A model generated the notes under the pieces. The model had not been told where the DNA came from and did no database searches. It saw only the letters and a program-made list of their open reading frames with translations. From assembly GCF_964204865.1 (NCBI RefSeq), contig NC_135250.1, forward strand, positions 8,184,001 through 8,248,000: a stretch of DNA of 64,000 bases, written 5' to 3'. Shown in pieces: positions 1-13,465 of this stretch (positions are counted from its first letter, which is position 1; every line of letters starts with the position of its first letter). A program made the position numbers and the translations under genes. Origin of the DNA: Styela clava. Lineage: Eukaryota; Chordata; Ascidiacea; Stolidobranchia; Styelidae.

Positions 1-840
1 AAATAAAACAAATTTGTTAAAGAATAGACAATTCCTAATTTGCCTCCATTATTCAATAATCAAATATAATCAGAAAAATTAGCAAATCTAAGGTTGAGTT
101 TGAAATAAGTCGGGCAAATAAATGATTTCAATTACTACGGATCGTCTCAATAGGTATGCCTAAAAGAGTGGGGTGGCACACTGGGTAGAGGGATTTAAAC
201 CTAGATCCTAATCAAACATTCCTTTTATAGTTATTGATTTACTACAAAATATTTATTCATTTATCTTTTTGTCTGAAGTTATCCTGATTCTGTAAAACCT
301 CTAAGTTTGTCAGTAAACACTCTCAATTCCACAATAACCAAAATTAGATTAAGATATGCATATATAAATAACTGTATATGTTGAACAGTATTCGTGATAT
401 CTTCATAACTTCGCTCGCAACAGAGATTTTAATTGCAACATATAGGAGAGAAGACAAAGAATCGGAAAAAAACTTTTAACAAAGAGCAAAAATATTTGAA
501 GCATGCAAGTACTGGGGTACGGCATAACTTACTGTTTTTGCGTTCATAAATATTTTGGCCTTTGTTGATGGGGTGTACTTTAAAATGGAATGAATAAGAG
601 CTCCGCAGTTATCATGACACCTGAGTGTTAGAGACAATGCGAAAAGTTACTCAGAAGTTTCGCTTCTGAATATAACTCATATATATATTTATTGATATTT
701 CGTCTGATTTTAGTATTTTACAAAATATGATACAAACGAACGATGTGTATATGTAATCTATCTCTCTTCAAAAATAAAATGTTGAGCAAAAACAAAAAAC
801 CAACGTTTGAGTACACGTATCTTGATGAATAATTTTTCAA
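1..840. other. Intergenic, no gene recognised
   Basis: AT-rich sequence downstream of the last LU-A exon. I see no convincing exon and no structured repeat. Confidence 0.5.
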
Positions 841-3800
841 TTAGCCTTTTCCTGCTCTATAGCGATGAATTTCCTTCCTAGTGACGACGCCAGCAAGTCT
901 TTCGTCACCAATAAAATATTGCCGACGCTTTTTAATTGGGAGTTGCGTACCATAGCGTTGTTTCAGTCTTACGACCATGATATAATGATCTTCGTTGTCG
1001 TAAACAACAGCAGTGTCAACAGAAGGCGTCGGCAGACATTCTTCATCGTCATCACTAAAGAAAACAGACAAAAATACAGAAATATTTTTTTATCATAACC
1101 TGTTAATGAAATGTAGTCGACATACATTTTTTTTTATTTTATTCTTCTAATTCTATAATTTTTTTGAATTTTTTAAATTTTTGCTATGGCGTTTATCATT
1201 AAATTGAAAATATGTTTTTAAGAGCAATGTTTTTGTTTGTATTTTAACGTTTAAAATATTCTAAACACAGTCATGATTTGTGCAGTCACCACGTCGTTTG
1301 GTTGTTTTTGTGAATCAGTAATTAAACATTTATTATTATTTTAACATTATATGTCATTTGTATTAAGACTAGACGACGTAATATAGAAATCGTGATTTTT
1401 CGAATAGTCTTAAACATGACCTATATACACGCGACGTCGACTGACCTACAGCTGAGTAAAATTTGTCTACAAAACGTTACACGCTATAAAATTCAGAATA
1501 TTCGAGTGTTTTAGAAAATCAGAAATAAAGTGTTATGCCAGATATTTTAAAAACACTTACAAAATCAAAATTTGATTTGTAATATTTAAAAAATATTGCG
1601 AAATCCTACGGAAGTATAGTTTTGTAGCCCCGAAACTGCGAATACTTGCATCGGCGCAGAGTTAACGATTCCCCAAGTAGCCAGTATAGTTCCAGGAGCA
1701 TTACCTTGTGTTACCCTTATTTTTGTTTTCTTTTTCGAGTTTGTAAAGTCGAAAAACTAGCGTTCCATCCTCTATACATGACGTTGCTGGTTGGATAACG
1801 CATTCTTCTTTCGGATTGAAGTTTTCAGGTGGAGGTAAAACTGGATTTTTTGCGTTTGCTGTAATTGTAAATATCCCATTTTTAGACTTCAAACATACAC
1901 AAATAAAAAAAAAACGGGATAATTGAGCACACTACTCTAACGACTGTCATGTATATTTATCGAAACTAGTGAAATTACCCTCTCCGACGCAAACTTATCG
2001 GTTTTGTCACGATTGCGTAGCAATGTGATTTGAGCATGTTTCTACATCAAATATTGGGTAAGTAACAAATCATTAACTTTGAACTCAATTAGCTACAAAT
2101 TAAAATACTGGACTTACTGCATCCTTCTTTCCATTTCTTTATTCTTTCTTGTTTTTTCACAAGAAGTTCCTCAACAGGTGGGTCTAAAATATTTTGAAGT
2201 TAGTTACAATTGATTTAAATTTAATGTATATATTCTATAAAATTAGTTAAATATCGTTTGCAAAGAAAGGATTATGCATTCGATGAGAATCACAGTCATA
2301 GCGTGAGATTATAGAAACGACAGTTATAAATGGTATACACCCGACTGATTTGGCGTACTGAACTTATCGTCACGCTAATAACCGAATTGCGTAAGTCATT
2401 TTTGGCGATTTTGAGTTTTTTATAAAATAGGTATTCATGTAATGCTGCGCACCTGTCTGTTAACTCAGATTTTATTTTAGGAATTCCAAAACCCATAAAA
2501 ATGGAGATTTAGTATGACATGCACATTTGTGCAATTGTTTCGTCATAATGAATTATCCTTGTTACCGCAGTACTATTGTGACGTCACAAAGGCAAAATAA
2601 CCTCGGCGAAGTATTTTCGAGTTTTTGCATCTCGGATTATAGCTTAGCGCGTATTAATTTGAATTTTTACTACAGTATAAGAAGACGTACACTTGTGATA
2701 TTCACTGTCCGAGTCAAATTTACCTTGGTTGGCTTTTATATTGGGTGCATTGCTGATTTATTCTTTATATTTAATTTTAGTCCTATTTCGGTGGGTGTGC
2801 AGAACGTGTTATATTGATGAAATATATATTTTTAAACATAAAAAATGATTCAATTGAAACTGATTAGCTATTTTGGGGATTAGACATTGTAGATACTGAG
2901 AATTACATTTGTTTTTGGAATGTTTAGTTTTCAGGACTGGTGCATATAGTGAAGTTGCAAATTGCGTATGTCACCAAGTCATAGACACATTTCTGCCTAA
3001 GTCACAGTGCGCCATTATGACGTCACTTAACTGCGTCATACAAATTACCTTAAATCCGGCTACGAGCAAAAAATTGAACCATGGCAAATTATTGACTCTC
3101 AATTGCATAACAAAATCATTAGGAAGTTTTTTACGTTTTCTCAAAACTGCTAAAAATGACTTACGCAATTCGGTTATTAGCGTGACGTTATGTAACTTGC
3201 TTATATTTACCATAAAATAATTACAGATTGAATTAAGCTTACGCATGAACTCGTAGATTTCTTCACTGACATTTCCGCGGTTCAGCTGACTTGGATCGTC
3301 CGCATAGACTGGTCCTGGAGGAGGTCTCTGATTTTTAACTTGAGAAAGTGACACCCAACCGACTCTCTAAAAACAATGCAGGTAAAAAATTATTTTAAAT
3401 ATAAAACTAGTGGAAAATTTCTCTACAATCAGTTGGTTGTTTATTGTTCTAGTCTGCTGGGTTTCAAAATTGAAACACTTTCAAAATGAACTTCTATCAT
3501 CTTCCGCTAATACGCTTCAAATATGTTTGAAGTTGAAGCAAAATTTAAAATGTGACAAACGGTGCGCAAATTATTACCAATGTTGAACGTTTTCTGAGAT
3601 TCTTAGGTAGATTCAGACTTCCGTTAACTTTGTCAGTTTTATTGGCAACAATACGGTAAATTTTCTCGTGTATCCGTTCAAAACGAAGAGCTATATCCAA
3701 TTATTTCAATTTGACAGATAAATTTTCGTATGTCACCTAAAATTGTAATTTTATGTAAAGGCATATGATATTAAATAAATTTTTTCATTTTCAATTTTTA

Positions 3801-6800
3801 CGCACGCAAAACGCAAATTCATCATTTTCTTTTATTCGAAAATATATCTTAATAATATATGTTACAAAATATTATGTCATTTTAGAAATGAGAAAACGCT
3901 CAATTATAAATATTGAAAATAAAATATTATTTTGAGTTTCATATGCCTTCGTTAAATTAGAATTTTTGTTCCAATTTCAGCATCAATCATAAATTATGAT
4001 ATAGTCTTTGTTTGTGTTAAGTGAATAATTATGTTGACAATGAATGATTAGATTTAATTACCTCTTTTTAAATTCATTTGTTATATCAGAATACAAATTT
4101 TGCAAACTTTTGTATTGTGACAAAATTAATATTAAATTTTCTTATTTTCCTACTAATTGTTGAATGAGTAATCATGTTTTGACTTGGTGCTCATGGCTTT
4201 GAAAAAATATACCTAAATGCAATCCTTTTTATTTAACGTGCCATAAATCAAGTATACGTGTTTTGGCATATTTAATATTATTTTGGAACAATTTCTTATG
4301 AAATGAAAAATATAAAAGAAGAAATGCAATAGACGTAAACTCATTTCGGGTAACATGAACTGGCAGTTCGTGGTAGCATTTCTCATGCAACTTGAATAAA
4401 TCGAAACTGCTTTTAACACGCCCAAACCTTTGTTGTCAGTTGGGTCAACGATACAAATGTTGGATTATAGATAGATTGAAGGCCATTAGCACTCGTCTAC
4501 ATCGTGAAAATTAAGATTTATTTGAAAATTGAACCTGCTTTGTTCGAATAATTTCACCGTTCTCATCGTCCAGGCAAGTCAGAGAGAGTAGCAACTTTCG
4601 TTACCTACTCACTATTTTTTCGCCAAACTTTCGAAGTCTCACGTGCTTGGGCGTGCAAGCTCCGAAGCTTCAACTATATTTGGGTTCAGACCTGAAGTGG
4701 GCAAAGTTTTCAGACGATGGGTCAAAAATTTTGCCCACCTAGACTGGCGGTCCATACAAATTTGACGTGAAAAGTTACATTTTATGAACAGGATGCCAAG
4801 AATGCCTAAGCTATGAACAAAAAAAAAGGCAAGATACTTTATGGAGGCGGTAACAAAATTCTGTCGGCACTAAATTGAAACTCGAGGCTGTCGCGCGCAC
4901 GAGACGAAAGAAAGTGGTGTGAAAAGCACACCGTCGAAACGAATGAGAAAACGTGGAGATTTGATAACGTCACCATAACATGAAAGTCTCTGGCAACCTG
5001 AAATACAACTCACGCGAACTACGATCTTAATCTAACAAGCCATATTGTACCATACAGATTTCAATAATTACAACTTTGTGATACATGCATTATTGCGTAA
5101 AAGCAGAAATTTATGGCTGCATCAGGCGGGCCACATTGAATCACCCAACCCCTGACTTGGCGCCTTGACTCCGAAATTTTATTATTTGACTTCCCTTGTA
5201 ACTGAACGAGAGGTAACGTGGCACATACCACAATAAAGCTCGCATTATAATTTAAGTGTAAAAGTGATTCATTATTAAACCATGTTTACTGAAAAGGTAT
5301 AACCACGTTACGGCGTTTGTCGAAAACGCATTACGTATTGTAAAATGCTTTGTAACGAGCCTTGTTATGATATCCGATGATCTAATCCTAATGTCACATT
5401 TAAAACTTAACTTCAACGTTTCGACTTACATCAAAAGCTCTTGCGACCCAAATAGCGTTTGGAGTTTCTGATTTTCCCAAAGATTGCAAAATTACCTCAA
5501 AACTGTTCTGGTGTATACATAACTATGTACAAATAAATAAATGCTGTAACGTTACCGGGTAAAAGACTTCTCCCAGATTGACCTGCTTTCCTGGTATGAG
5601 AGGTACAACAGGAGGCATTGCTTTTGTCGTTGTAGTGCTAGGTGTTGTCCTTGGTGCTTTTGGTATGAAGGGTCGTGGCGGACTTTTCCTTTTTAACTTT
5701 CCCATTGTTATTTTGGCAGTTTGAGTAGGATTGCAAAAACTTTTATCGCAACAATGCCGACATGTTACAGGTACTTTACTGCAATGCAAAACGTATGAGA
5801 ATTTATTAAACATGCATGCAACCCAAATAAATATGTTGAAGAATGTTTTACCTCTTGAACCTGCCAACAAATTTCTTAAAAAGAAAATTGCTGCATTGAA
5901 AATGGTTTTGCCCTGCTAACGATCGACATGCAGTATCTTGCTTGCATCCCCTTTTGTGTATTTCTATTCCATTTTCATATCGCTGTTCCACGTAGCAGTG
6001 CTGTAAATAGCGTTTTTATTGGTAAAAAAAAGGCAAAATGGGAAGGTAAGAGATAATATTATTCCTATAAATGCCGTATTGATGAGTACAAGTTCCCGAG
6101 GTTTGAGGTTGAGTTGAAGATTCAGCGAAGTTCAAGTCACTATATTCCTGAGTCACAAGTAAAGTAGAGGTGTTTCCGTTTTATTCACAAATCCAGTCTG
6201 AGTCATAGTAAGTTTCGTAAACAACACTGAATGGTTGTCACATTGAAACAATGACTTCAAACTCCCACCATTCGTCAAACCAACGTTATTTTGACGGTAA
6301 AATTAAAAATTTATCAATATAACAAATACCGAGTATCGAGGCGAGCTGTTTCTGATTATGGATGGAATTGGCCATTAAATTTTTTCAACATTCACCAATC
6401 TTATTTAATCGTATTTTTTACTATTTGGAAGACTCGCTAAAAATTTTCATTGGTATTTAAGTTAAGTAGTGGAATGTTCGGAATCCAAATAAATTCATCC
6501 GAATGAAAATTATTAATATTATTGCATTATATCACGGAATAATTAAATGGTAATAACGAATAATTTGCTTCAAATTTTAAATTTGAAGAGCGCATTTGAT
6601 CTAGATCTAAGACCTTTTCACAGTCATCTTTACCTTCACTGGCAATTAATTTAGACTGAGCCACCTTTTACACATGAACATTTGGCATATCTCGTAGGTA
6701 AGTTAACGTAAGAGAGATTATAAAAAATGTTTAATGATTCCAATCAAAAATATGAAAAATGTTTAATTAAGTCTCATTAAAATGAAATCATAACGATGTA

Positions 6801-7237
6801 TATGGGGTCAGTGGTAACTTTGGATGTCCTAATATACATTAGATTAATATATAAGCAATATTTTATTTAAAATTATTCAATATATTATTTACTATTATTA
6901 TATTTGTTTATTATATTACTTAAATATCCTATTCATTTTCAAAATCAAACCTTATGTATTAAAGGAGTCCAAATAGTAAATACGCAAAATTAATAAGCGT
7001 AGTATTTTTCGATTTTCCAAAACCAAGCAAGGTACCAACCATGATACAACTCACCTGTGAGGGGCCGCATTCAATCCATTCGCCGGTTTTAAAACACTGC
7101 GCATCCGAAGTCGAATCTACACACCTCCAGCATTTCAACTTTTTTCGTAGAAATGATCCAGAACTGATTGGGGAAATCGACATAAATATCAAACATACAA
7201 AGGCAATATTGCCCCACGTTCCAGAATAGGTACTCAT
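841..7237 (-). CDS. LU-A: secreted Ly6/uPAR (Quiver-like) domain protein with extended C-terminus
   Basis: Seven exons in gene order: 7237-7055, 6000-5852, 5778-5556, 3366-3243, 2183-2118, 1858-1705 and 1054-841. Every junction is GT-AG, all phases agree, and the total is 1113 nt (370 residues, stop TAA). Residues 1-27 form a signal peptide. Residues 36-127 carry twelve cysteines, starting LKCWRC and ending CCDKSFCNP, the C-C-x4-C-N end typical of the three-finger Ly6/uPAR fold; the KRGC motif resembles the Quiver/Sleepless branch. A Thr/Pro-rich linker follows, then NLGEVFYPRVGWVSLSQ. Exons 5-7 add about 130 residues I cannot assign, with PTPSVDTAVVYDNEDHY and a basic KKRRQ stretch. There is no hydrophobic GPI-type tail, so secretion is inferred. 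Ly6 proteins usually bind receptors or channels; the ligand is unknown. It is a tandem paralogue of LU-B, 2.1 kb away. Confidence 0.72.
2368..3187. repeat. Inverted-repeat element in LU-A intron 4
   Basis: About 48 bases at 2368-2415 recur as the reverse complement at 3140-3187 with few mismatches (core CGTCACGCTAATAACCGAAT). The interval between carries no convincing exon. A MITE-like insertion is the simplest reading. It lies wholly between LU-A exons 4 and 5. Confidence 0.5.
3367..5555. other. LU-A intron 3, AT-rich
   Basis: Long intron with no convincing exon. The stretch at about 4600-5000 is richer in GC and probably an old repeat remnant, but I could not define its ends. Confidence 0.45.
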
Positions 7238-9351
7238 ATTTTAATACAACAGAGTTCGCAGATTTGAAAAATTAAATGAGGGAACAAACTATATAAGGAG
7301 TAGAACTGCCCGACATTTTATCTTCAAAATAGAAAAAATACCACGATTGAAGAGACAAATGTAATTTATGCATTTAACAGCACAATTAATCAAATCCATA
7401 AGTGGTTCTGGTATAAGACGAGCTTAAATTTAGTCATGCCTGGCCTTTTGTAAATTAGAAATCAATAACATTGAGATGTACTTGAAATGTCATAACAAGC
7501 GTCATTCATATAGCGAAGTCATCTCGCAATTCGTATATATTTTCTTTTATTCAAAATAAAATTCATCACTTTGATAGAAATCTTGATTATTGTTGTAGAA
7601 TATTATATTACACACACACATTATAGACAGTGATGGATTATAGACGAAAGGAGAGAATATGGTTCAGATGACACCATGTAAACTGCAATATTTTTACAAT
7701 TTTACAATATTTGACGTCTATTTCAGTGGTATATATAGCTAATATTTCATATTTTTACAGTCTCCATTCCCTTTTACGGCTACATAACCAACTTGCAAAT
7801 TACAACAACATTCAGATAGAAATTCACAATGTCTTCAAACATATAATGTATTCGGGTGACATTTTTTACATTTATTATTTCTTGTTTATTCAATTGAGCC
7901 CTTCAGTGAAGAGCTTTTAAATTAGTCCCATGTATATATATTTGAATGTCCCGGAACACATGTTTCCACAAGATGCTGGAATTGTCTGTTTGAATAACCT
8001 AAATTATTTATACATTTGTCGTAATTTAATTGATAAATGCAATAGTCTCTTATGTACTATATAATGTCGTCACTTGTTTATGGGGGTAATTTGATGATAA
8101 AAGGTATAGGGTGTGACCTTATAATATATATTTTCCAGTGTCGTAAACGTTTAAAAAGACAACGGTCCGCGTTCACTTACAAGTCCAATTCGAACATGGA
8201 ACTAGTTGGCGATTTAACGCTCCATATGGCCGTGATGGGAAGCGAAAATACCTTCTTGCACAATAAACATTTCAGGGATTCGAAAGTCTGGTAATCAATG
8301 GCGCGATGGAAATCAGTTCTAACTAAACTATACCATATTACAGCTAATATCAATCATATTTATGAATAGTTTATCTATGATAATGAACAATAAAATTATA
8401 AATACCATTCTAATATCAACTTAACATTTAACGTTATACGGTGTCTAATTTATTGTATATATTTCAAAACTTTGTTGAACAGTTTACGTAATGTCGCAAA
8501 TGATATTAATAAGACGCACAGAAATGTAATCCGCAAGATTCTCGGAAATATCTGATTCAGCGAATGAACCTTTACGTAATTTGTAAGGATCTATTCGTTG
8601 GTCCCCCCATCTAACTTGTACAAAATAAAAAATATTGAAAGAGTTGCTAACTCAATCATGTCCATAAGTATAGTAGTATTGAGAGATCGAGTCTTAATTT
8701 CTCAGATCAATTTCAATTTCCAATCGATTGTTGAGTCAGAAATTTAAAATTTAACAAATAATGGCAGAATATAAATGCAATGCTAAACAGCGAACATTGC
8801 AACCTTCATGCCCAGAATTTCTAGATCGTTTGACCCATGGAGTTCCATTCATTGCCTGCAACTGATTCGGTGCGGATAGCGGATAAGAAAAACTTTCTAT
8901 ATTGAGAAAAATCTGTCTTAAAGTAAAAATAGGACAAGTAACCCAAGAAAATATTTATTTGTCGAATTTGTTAGCCAAACATTACACAAACATATTTGAG
9001 CATAAGATAAAATCAATTTCAGTAATTTGTTATAGAATCATATTTGAGTTTGCAGAAACAATTCATTAAAAAATATAACACTTGAAAATTTAACGGAGAC
9101 ATGTCAGCATGCAATTTAGATAATAAACTTCTGCTAACCCTAATGCAACAATAACTTAACAATAACAAGTCAAATAATACAGATTTTATCGTCTGGCAAT
9201 AATTATACCATTAAGTACTTTTAATAAATGTAATTAATTGATAATTAAATTAGCGATAGTTTTTCACAAATTATTTGAACTAAAAATGAAATTATATATC
9301 AATCATTAAATGAAACAATTAACCTTTTAATTAAAACTACCAAGAAATTTA
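7238..9351. other. LU-A to LU-B intergenic spacer
   Basis: It should hold the LU-A promoter, next to 7237, and the LU-B 3' end. Apart from the possible plus-strand exon at 8148-8294 I see only AT-rich sequence. Confidence 0.45.
8148..8294 (+). other. Possible orphan terminal exon
   Basis: A more GC-rich stretch follows an acceptor-like TTTTCCAG. It is open for about 49 codons in the frame beginning CRKRLKRQRSAFTYKS and ends DSKVW-stop. I found no upstream exon on this strand and recognise no family. It could be the last exon of a nested gene, an exon remnant or chance. Confidence 0.2.
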
Positions 9352-11278
9352 TCAATCATTTAGATTAAGTTCTTTGGTTGCATGAGTGATTCCGACGTCT
9401 AATGATTTTTCTTGGTTGTATACAACACTTGGTGGGGCGGCTCTCTGCTCTTTCGACTGAGTCAAAGAAATCCAACCGATACCCTGAATATAAAATAGTA
9501 ATGTTAAGTTTGTTAGCCAAAATCAATAGATTGTTTAGGTAATGAAAAGCATTGCCCAAAAATGAATACTTGTTCAATCAGATAAATATTAGAATGAACC
9601 ACTGGTGGTGACAATTCTTGTAATTTGGGGTCATGACAGTCTTATCCACACGTTTAAAGAAACGTCGGAGTAGGCTGCAAAAATATAAAAGAAACAATCA
9701 GTTACCGGATAGTAGACTTGTCCCAAATTCATTGTCCTGTCTGCTGGCATCTTTCCACGATACGGTGTCGGTACGGGCTCAGTTGTTCTCTCTTCGGGTG
9801 CAACATTGGTAGGATGGTCAGGGTTCCCATAAGGAGTTGTTTTGATATGTGGCAACGTATACCATACTTCTTCTTCTTTTTTAGAGGAGGGTGTCGAGTA
9901 CTTCGCCTGATGTGGAGTAGGGTATACGACAGGATTCTGATTCTTTTTAACGGAGTAATGAGATACTGGTGGCATCGGATAGTTGCCCGTGGCTGGTTCG
10001 TTCCGGTTCACAGGTGGTTTTTTATTTGAGATGTTTTTTTTTCGTAACTTATTTTTGATCGCCATATCAGTTCTGGTGGGATTGCAGTAGTTCATGTCGC
10101 AACAGTGTCGACAAGTGATGGGATTACTGTAATCAAGACAATTATTTGTAATAATTGTACGAGAGGTGTAAAGTGTGCAATAAGGTATAACTGCAATTGC
10201 ACGTAAAACATTTCACGCACTTAAAAATACTATTTATTGATTTCTACGCAAATTTACAATAATCTTTTGAAAGTTATCACTAATTCAACTTCTACAAAAT
10301 AATGCATATATATTTTATTTAACTAACGTGGAATATTCCTGGAAATGCTTTTTGAACTGCAGACTATTGCATTGGAATTCATTTTGCATCATCAGTGATT
10401 TACAAGCTGAATCTTGTTTACATCCCCGTTTGTGAACTTCAATGCCATTTTCATAACGTTTTTCCACGAAGCAAGACTGTAAAATAAAAGAATCAGAAAT
10501 TACGTTTTCACAAAGCCCATTTTAGTTCGACTTTATTTTTGTCTTGCTTCAATTTAATTAGACGGAGTACACAATGATTACATGCAGTTATTAAGAATAA
10601 TCGAGTCGTCACCAATGTCTTAGCTGTTTTAGTAAATGGTGTTATTTTCATAATGTATATGCTCAGACCCGTCTCACTTAAATCTTTATTGTGTTTTCGA
10701 AATTGCATAAATATGGCGAAAACTTCAAGAAATTTCGCTGATTTTAGCGTCGAGGTATAAAATACAACCCTCAAGAAAGTTCATTTAGTCATGATCGATG
10801 TCCTCAATAAATTACAGCAATATCATCATGCGTCAGCAACTACTCGAACTCGGGAGCACGATAGAAAGAAATGTTATATTGTTGACGCACGGCGTCAGTT
10901 GCGAAATTGCGCGATGTCAGCAAATATTTGAATTCCTATTTAGTCTAGCGTGGTCCGTGCATTAAAAAGATCAAGTTCCAATTATGCATTAATGCACGTG
11001 CCGAGTATTTACGTCAGGTGGTTTGGATATACACGTCATAAACATATGATGCTGCATATAATTAAAAATTGTTTCGATTGTCATAATCCACTAACCTGTG
11101 ACGGTCCACACTGCTTCCATTTTCCTACTCTGAAGCAATGAGCATCAGAACTGGCATCTTCGCACTCCCAACATTTTAGCCTTTTGGCCGCTGCAAATCG
11201 AGGAATGTATCCGCCATGGCACATTGATGCCAATCCGAACATGCAAACAACAAGTAAACTGACAGATGGTAGTCTCAT
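9352..11278 (-). CDS. LU-B: secreted Ly6/uPAR (Quiver-like) domain protein with Pro-rich tail
   Basis: Four exons: 11278-11096, 10476-10328, 10126-9706 and 9483-9352. All are GT-AG and in phase, 885 nt in total, 294 residues, stop TGA. The start is the ATG at 11278 (MRLPSVSLLVV), which gives a clean signal peptide; the frame is open upstream to a GTG at 11293, which I do not use. The LU domain runs from LKCWEC (Cys36, Cys39) through KRGCKQDSAC to CCDMNYCNP. Exons 1 and 2 are exactly the lengths of their LU-A counterparts (183 and 149 nt). Exon 3 is longer (421 versus 223 nt) and encodes a Lys/Asn then Pro/Thr-rich linker. NLGQVYYPGIGWISLTQ spans the last junction, as in LU-A, but LU-B stops 33 residues later. 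Secretion is inferred; the ligand is unknown. Confidence 0.75.
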
Positions 11279-12200
11279 TTTGAATAGATACACAGGTACA
11301 CTGAGAAGATATAATCTAACAACAGAGCAAGCAGGCTTATAAATACTTTCTATATGCCATTTATGTTTAGTTTCATTAACGGTATGATTGGTTTTCGCTT
11401 TTCGCAGACGTTCTACCTATTCGAAAGAAAACATTAAAACGCAGTTATATTAATTTAAAATATTATCAGAATGTTTCAAGGTAATGGATATATAATGATT
11501 TGATTCACTTAGAGGTGAAATGGCACAAGCATTATTATTTTACTATTACTTAATTAAAAAAAATATTAAATCATTTTTAATTTCAAAAGTCTGATTGGTT
11601 ATCATTGATAGGTAAAACATCAAAGAAAATGGCAATAGCAAAATAATAACAATTAGCTACTATAAAAAATGAACTACACCTCAAGTGCAATTTTATCTAA
11701 AACCCATGTATGATCAAGACTCAGTGCAATATATTATATTTTGATGATCACGAGAAGTGTCAATCAAAAGCAGATGACGTTAATGATCGTGACTAATCTC
11801 GGTAATGATGAGAAATGAAATGATTCTGTTTGTACTATTACGTAAATACGCTAAAATAACTCAACAATAAATTGTTATTCGATGTTTGTTTCGCTAAATA
11901 GGATACTATTTTCATATGTACTATCGATTATGAGTAATGGGTTATTTGACGAGTTTAATGTTCGGCCCCTCTCCCAGTTATAGAATAGCTTTGTGAGATA
12001 CATATATTGAAATGTTAACAATTTTGAACAAAGCGACGTGTTTAAATATCATATTAATAATAATGTACAGAAGTTTTAATTAATTTTTGAACTTCAGTTC
12101 TGGTTAAAAACTTAGAATTACTACGTAATGTTCTACCTGTCATCGGTACCAGACTAGAAACTATTATTGGACACGTAGTGGACATAACGATCGTTTCAAT
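11279..12200. other. Intergenic, presumed LU-B promoter region
   Basis: AT-rich sequence upstream of the LU-B start. I see no further gene and no clear core promoter motif. Confidence 0.4.
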
Positions 12201-12203
12201 ATT

Positions 12204-12240
12204 ATGTTGTTGTTGTTCTTGTTCTTGTTCTTGTTGTTCT
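12204..12240. repeat. Microsatellite, TTG/TTC-type
   Basis: A short run of GTT, GTTCTT and TTGTTG units. Confidence 0.75.
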
Positions 12241-13465
12241 TTGACACGTTTTTAAAAAGTCGCTTTTCTCTTCGAATACTGGACCAATTGCTTTGAAATT
12301 TTCAGTGGTTAAAGATTAATTTTTTCGCTAGAAGGCTATTACTTTTGTTTATTCTTAAATTTTATATGAATCCTATGAGATATGATATTTCATACAAAAT
12401 TTCGCGGTATTTATTTTTACTCATGGGAACACTGTTTTACACTTATTTCAAGCGGTTTCGCGATCGATTGTCTTGCTCAGTACTACAGCTACTGTAGGTC
12501 GGTACTGGTAAGTTGCCATACAGGTACCGTAACGCAGTGAAATTGACTTATTCCTTCCGCGGTATTACTAATGCTGCAATGCAAGTTTTATAGCCTATCG
12601 TATGCGGAACGGAATATCAGACCTACAGGTTCGGTACCGGTACTGGTAGCTCAGTACGTAAGTACGATACTGGTACTGGTGTCTTACCACAATGAAATTA
12701 CCGTAACTTATTCTTTCACGGTCCTACCAGTGCAGTAATGCAAGCGTTGTAGCACTTGTAGCCTACTATATTTGTTTATTTTGACGAGAGTCTACTGGAA
12801 ACAACATAAAATTTGAAAGGGAAGAATTGTTCTGTGATCAATTATCTGTCCTAAAGTGTAAACAACATAAAATTTGCAAGGGAACAACTGTTCTGTGATC
12901 AATTACGGTACCGTATATGGCCTACAGTGTACAGGTAAGATGCTGGCTGACTGCTAACCGGTACTGGTAGCTCAGTACGTAAGTACGATACTGGTACTGG
13001 TGCCGGTACCGGTGTCTTACCACAATGAAATTACCGTAACTTATTCTTTCACGGTCCTACCAGTGCAGTAATGCAAGCGTTGTAGCACTTGTAGCCTACT
13101 ATATTTGTTTATTTTGATGAGAGTCTACTGGAAACAACATAAAATTTGAAAGGGAAGAATTGTTCTGTGATCAATTATCTGTCCTAAAGTGTAAACAACA
13201 TAAAATTTGCAAGGGAACAACTGTTCTGTGATCAATTACCGTATATGGCCTACAGTGTACAGGTAAGATGCTGCCTGACTGCTAACTCAGTACCGCTTGA
13301 CACGTTTTTAAAAGTCGCTTGTCTCTTCGAATACTGGACCAATTGCTTTGAAATTTTTAGTGGTTAAAGATAAAAATTTTCTCCAGAAGGCTATTACTTT
13401 TTTTTCGCTATGACGTCATCAAAATTATGTGACTCTACGTGTCCATATATTTGAGCATAGCTCTC
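12240..13465. repeat. Composite repeat: outer direct repeats around a ~320-bp tandem duplication
   Basis: A ~105-bp segment at about 12240-12345 (GACACGTTTTTAAAAAGTCG...) recurs in the same orientation at about 13299-13405. Between them a ~320-bp unit starting near 12641 is repeated almost exactly from near 12963; within each unit an AAACAACATAAAATTTG block also occurs twice. The end sequence GTCCATATATTTGAGCATAG at about 13440 recurs at about 48421, so the array belongs to a dispersed family. No coding frame was seen. Confidence 0.8.
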
